From: RGIG9079 sp964567845
Lineage (GTDB): Bacteria; Bacteroidota; Bacteroidia; Bacteroidales; Marinifilaceae
Assembly (NCBI GenBank): GCA_964567845.1
Contig: CAZMOG010000049.1
Location: 1-14,620, forward strand
Direction of reading: 5' to 3'
DNA length: 14,620 nt
A program made the position numbers and the translations under genes. This document shows, in pieces, positions 13,475 to 14,620 of this stretch; the stretch's first letter is position 1; every line of letters begins with the position of its first letter. Below the pieces are notes generated by a model. The model was given only the letters and a program-made list of their open reading frames with translations. It did no database searches and was not told the origin of the DNA.

Positions 13475-14620
13475 TTAGTTGGTCTCTTTCATCATCAAAG
13501 CAATTCCGTTATCCAAAATCTCCTGCACAGGAATTTTAGATGTACATACGAACTCGCAAAGAGCCATATCCTCGGGAATCACCTCGTAAATTCCCAACTG
13601 CTCCATTTGATCAATATCTCCTGCCAAAACAGCCTTCAAAAGGTAAACCGGATAGATATCCATTGGCAACACATTCTCGTACTGTCCTGAAACTACGAAA
13701 GCACGACCCTCGCCATTATAATTGGTATCAAGATCATAAACTTTCTTAGGACACAAGAATGAACCGAATAGACGAGAAGCAGAGAATTTCTTGGTTCCCG
13801 GCATCATCCAACCCATAAACTCGTAGTGATCTCCCTCAGGAATTACTGTTACAACATTGGTGTAGTAACACATGTAACACTCACGAGCAACCTTGGTTCC
13901 TGTCAATACATTACCACAAATCACACGGTAGTTATCGGCAACTTTCTGCGATGCCAACAATGCATCCATCTTAACTCCCGATGTAACCTGATAGTAAGCA
14001 GGGGTTGCAACACCGGAACCGGCAACAGCAACAACCTTTTCTGCAACGTAGTTACCGCTATTGAACAGATGTCCGATAATAGCTACATCCTGAATATTTA
14101 CAGTCCATACATACTCTCCCTTGTTAATTGGCGATGTGTGGGCAATCTGAATTCCCACATTACCTGCAGGGTGTGGACCATCGAAATAGTTGACCTCCAC
14201 ATTCTTCATTGAAGCGAAAATAGAACTCTCCATTCCCTTCTTCAACCCCAAATTCACAGGCTTGCCTGCCAACTTGGCAAGAATCTCGAAACCTTTGTTC
14301 AAATCAGCCTCTTTACCCTTCAATGCAACCTGATAGTCAGGAGCCAACGGAGCTGAATCGAATGCTGAAACGTAGATAGCCTTTGGCTCTACATCCTGAT
14401 TTGCAATGATACCGTACGGACGCTGGATAACCATCGGCCATACTCCGGCATCAAGCATTGTAGCCTTGATAGCCTCTTTTGTGCCACCCTGAACATCAAA
14501 CTTCTTGTACTCTGTCTTTGAGTCAGCCTCAACTACAACGGCAAGCAGTTTACGACGCTCTCCTCTGGCAACCTCTACGACTCTACCGCTAACAGGAGCA
14601 ACGAACTTCACCTCAGGATT
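13475..14620 (-). CDS. nqrA: Na+-translocating NADH:quinone reductase subunit A, 5' end outside the window
   Basis: This is the cytoplasmic-face subunit of Na+-NQR, implicated in quinone binding. The visible part encodes 381 residues, and the reading frame stays open to the last base of the window. The first codons read NPEVKFVAPVSGRVVEVARGERRKLLAV, which in the family is an internal segment (lipoyl-like fold) preceded by roughly 65-70 residues, so the true start lies upstream. A GTG at 14611 is the Val of this segment, not a start. Other conserved stretches include FDGPHPAGNVGIQIAHTSPIN and YEVIPEDMALCEFVCTSKIPVQEIL near the C-terminus. It is the first nqr gene, so the operon promoter is outside the window. 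Confidence 0.97.
   Translation of the reverse strand, partial: NPEVKFVAPVSGRVVEVARGERRKLLAVVVEADSKTEYKKFDVQGGTKEAIKATMLDAGVWPMVIQRPYGIIANQDVEPKAIYVSAFDSAPLAPDYQVALKGKEADLNKGFEILAKLAGKPVNLGLKKGMESSIFASMKNVEVNYFDGPHPAGNVGIQIAHTSPINKGEYVWTVNIQDVAIIGHLFNSGNYVAEKVVAVAGSGVATPAYYQVTSGVKMDALLASQKVADNYRVICGNVLTGTKVARECYMCYYTNVVTVIPEGDHYEFMGWMMPGTKKFSASRLFGSFLCPKKVYDLDTNYNGEGRAFVVSGQYENVLPMDIYPVYLLKAVLAGDIDQMEQLGIYEVIPEDMALCEFVCTSKIPVQEILDNGIALMMKETN

Noticed and set aside
14609..14611. GTG as the start codon of nqrA
   Set aside because: The frame continues to the window edge, and the residues around it (NPEVKFVAPVSG) are an internal conserved NqrA segment. The gene is simply cut by the window.

Overview
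The window looks like a chromosomal segment of a Bacteroidota bacterium, most likely order Bacteroidales. The evidence is a Na+-translocating NADH:quinone reductase (nqr) operon, the secreted CarboxypepD_reg and 6-bladed beta-propeller lipoprotein families, several promoters of the Bacteroidota type (TAnnTTTG at -7, sometimes with TTG about 20 bp upstream), and A-rich leaders that mostly lack Shine-Dalgarno sites. I cannot name a genus or species from the sequence.

Layout. 88-1200 (-): CapA-like lipoprotein or secreted protein. 1353-2795 (+): K+/H+ antiporter of the CPA1/NhaP2 type, divergent from capA. 2924-3934 (+): glyceraldehyde-3-phosphate dehydrogenase with a clear promoter and terminator. 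3989-4252: a structured palindromic repeat (copy 1) preceded by a 29-bp duplicate of its right end. 4253-4750 (+): NUDIX hydrolase. 4762-5163 (-): DUF2442-HTH protein with a palindromic operator inside its own promoter. 5415-7435 (-): a two-gene secreted module (CarboxypepD_reg protein, then beta-propeller lipoprotein) flanked by two nearly identical terminators. 7527-7690: copy 2 of the structured repeat, in the 3' untranslated region of glyA. 7698-8978 (-): glyA. 9050-14620 (-): nqrF, nqrE, nqrD, nqrC, nqrB and the 3' part of nqrA, which runs off the window.

How the genes work together. NqrA-F oxidise NADH, reduce quinone and pump Na+. The K+/H+ antiporter is a second ion-handling system. 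GAPDH supplies NADH from glycolysis, and GlyA links serine to one-carbon metabolism. The surface or secreted proteins (CapA-like, beta-propeller, CarboxypepD_reg) have no function that can be assigned from sequence.

The most unusual content is the pair of structured repeats. They share a core of about 125 bp that folds as a chain of nested helices. At least five base pairs differ between the copies in a compensated way. Each core is closed by a long outer stem that is perfect or nearly perfect within a copy but has unrelated sequence in the two copies. This points to selection on an RNA or single-stranded DNA fold rather than on a protein. I do not recognise it as a known family.
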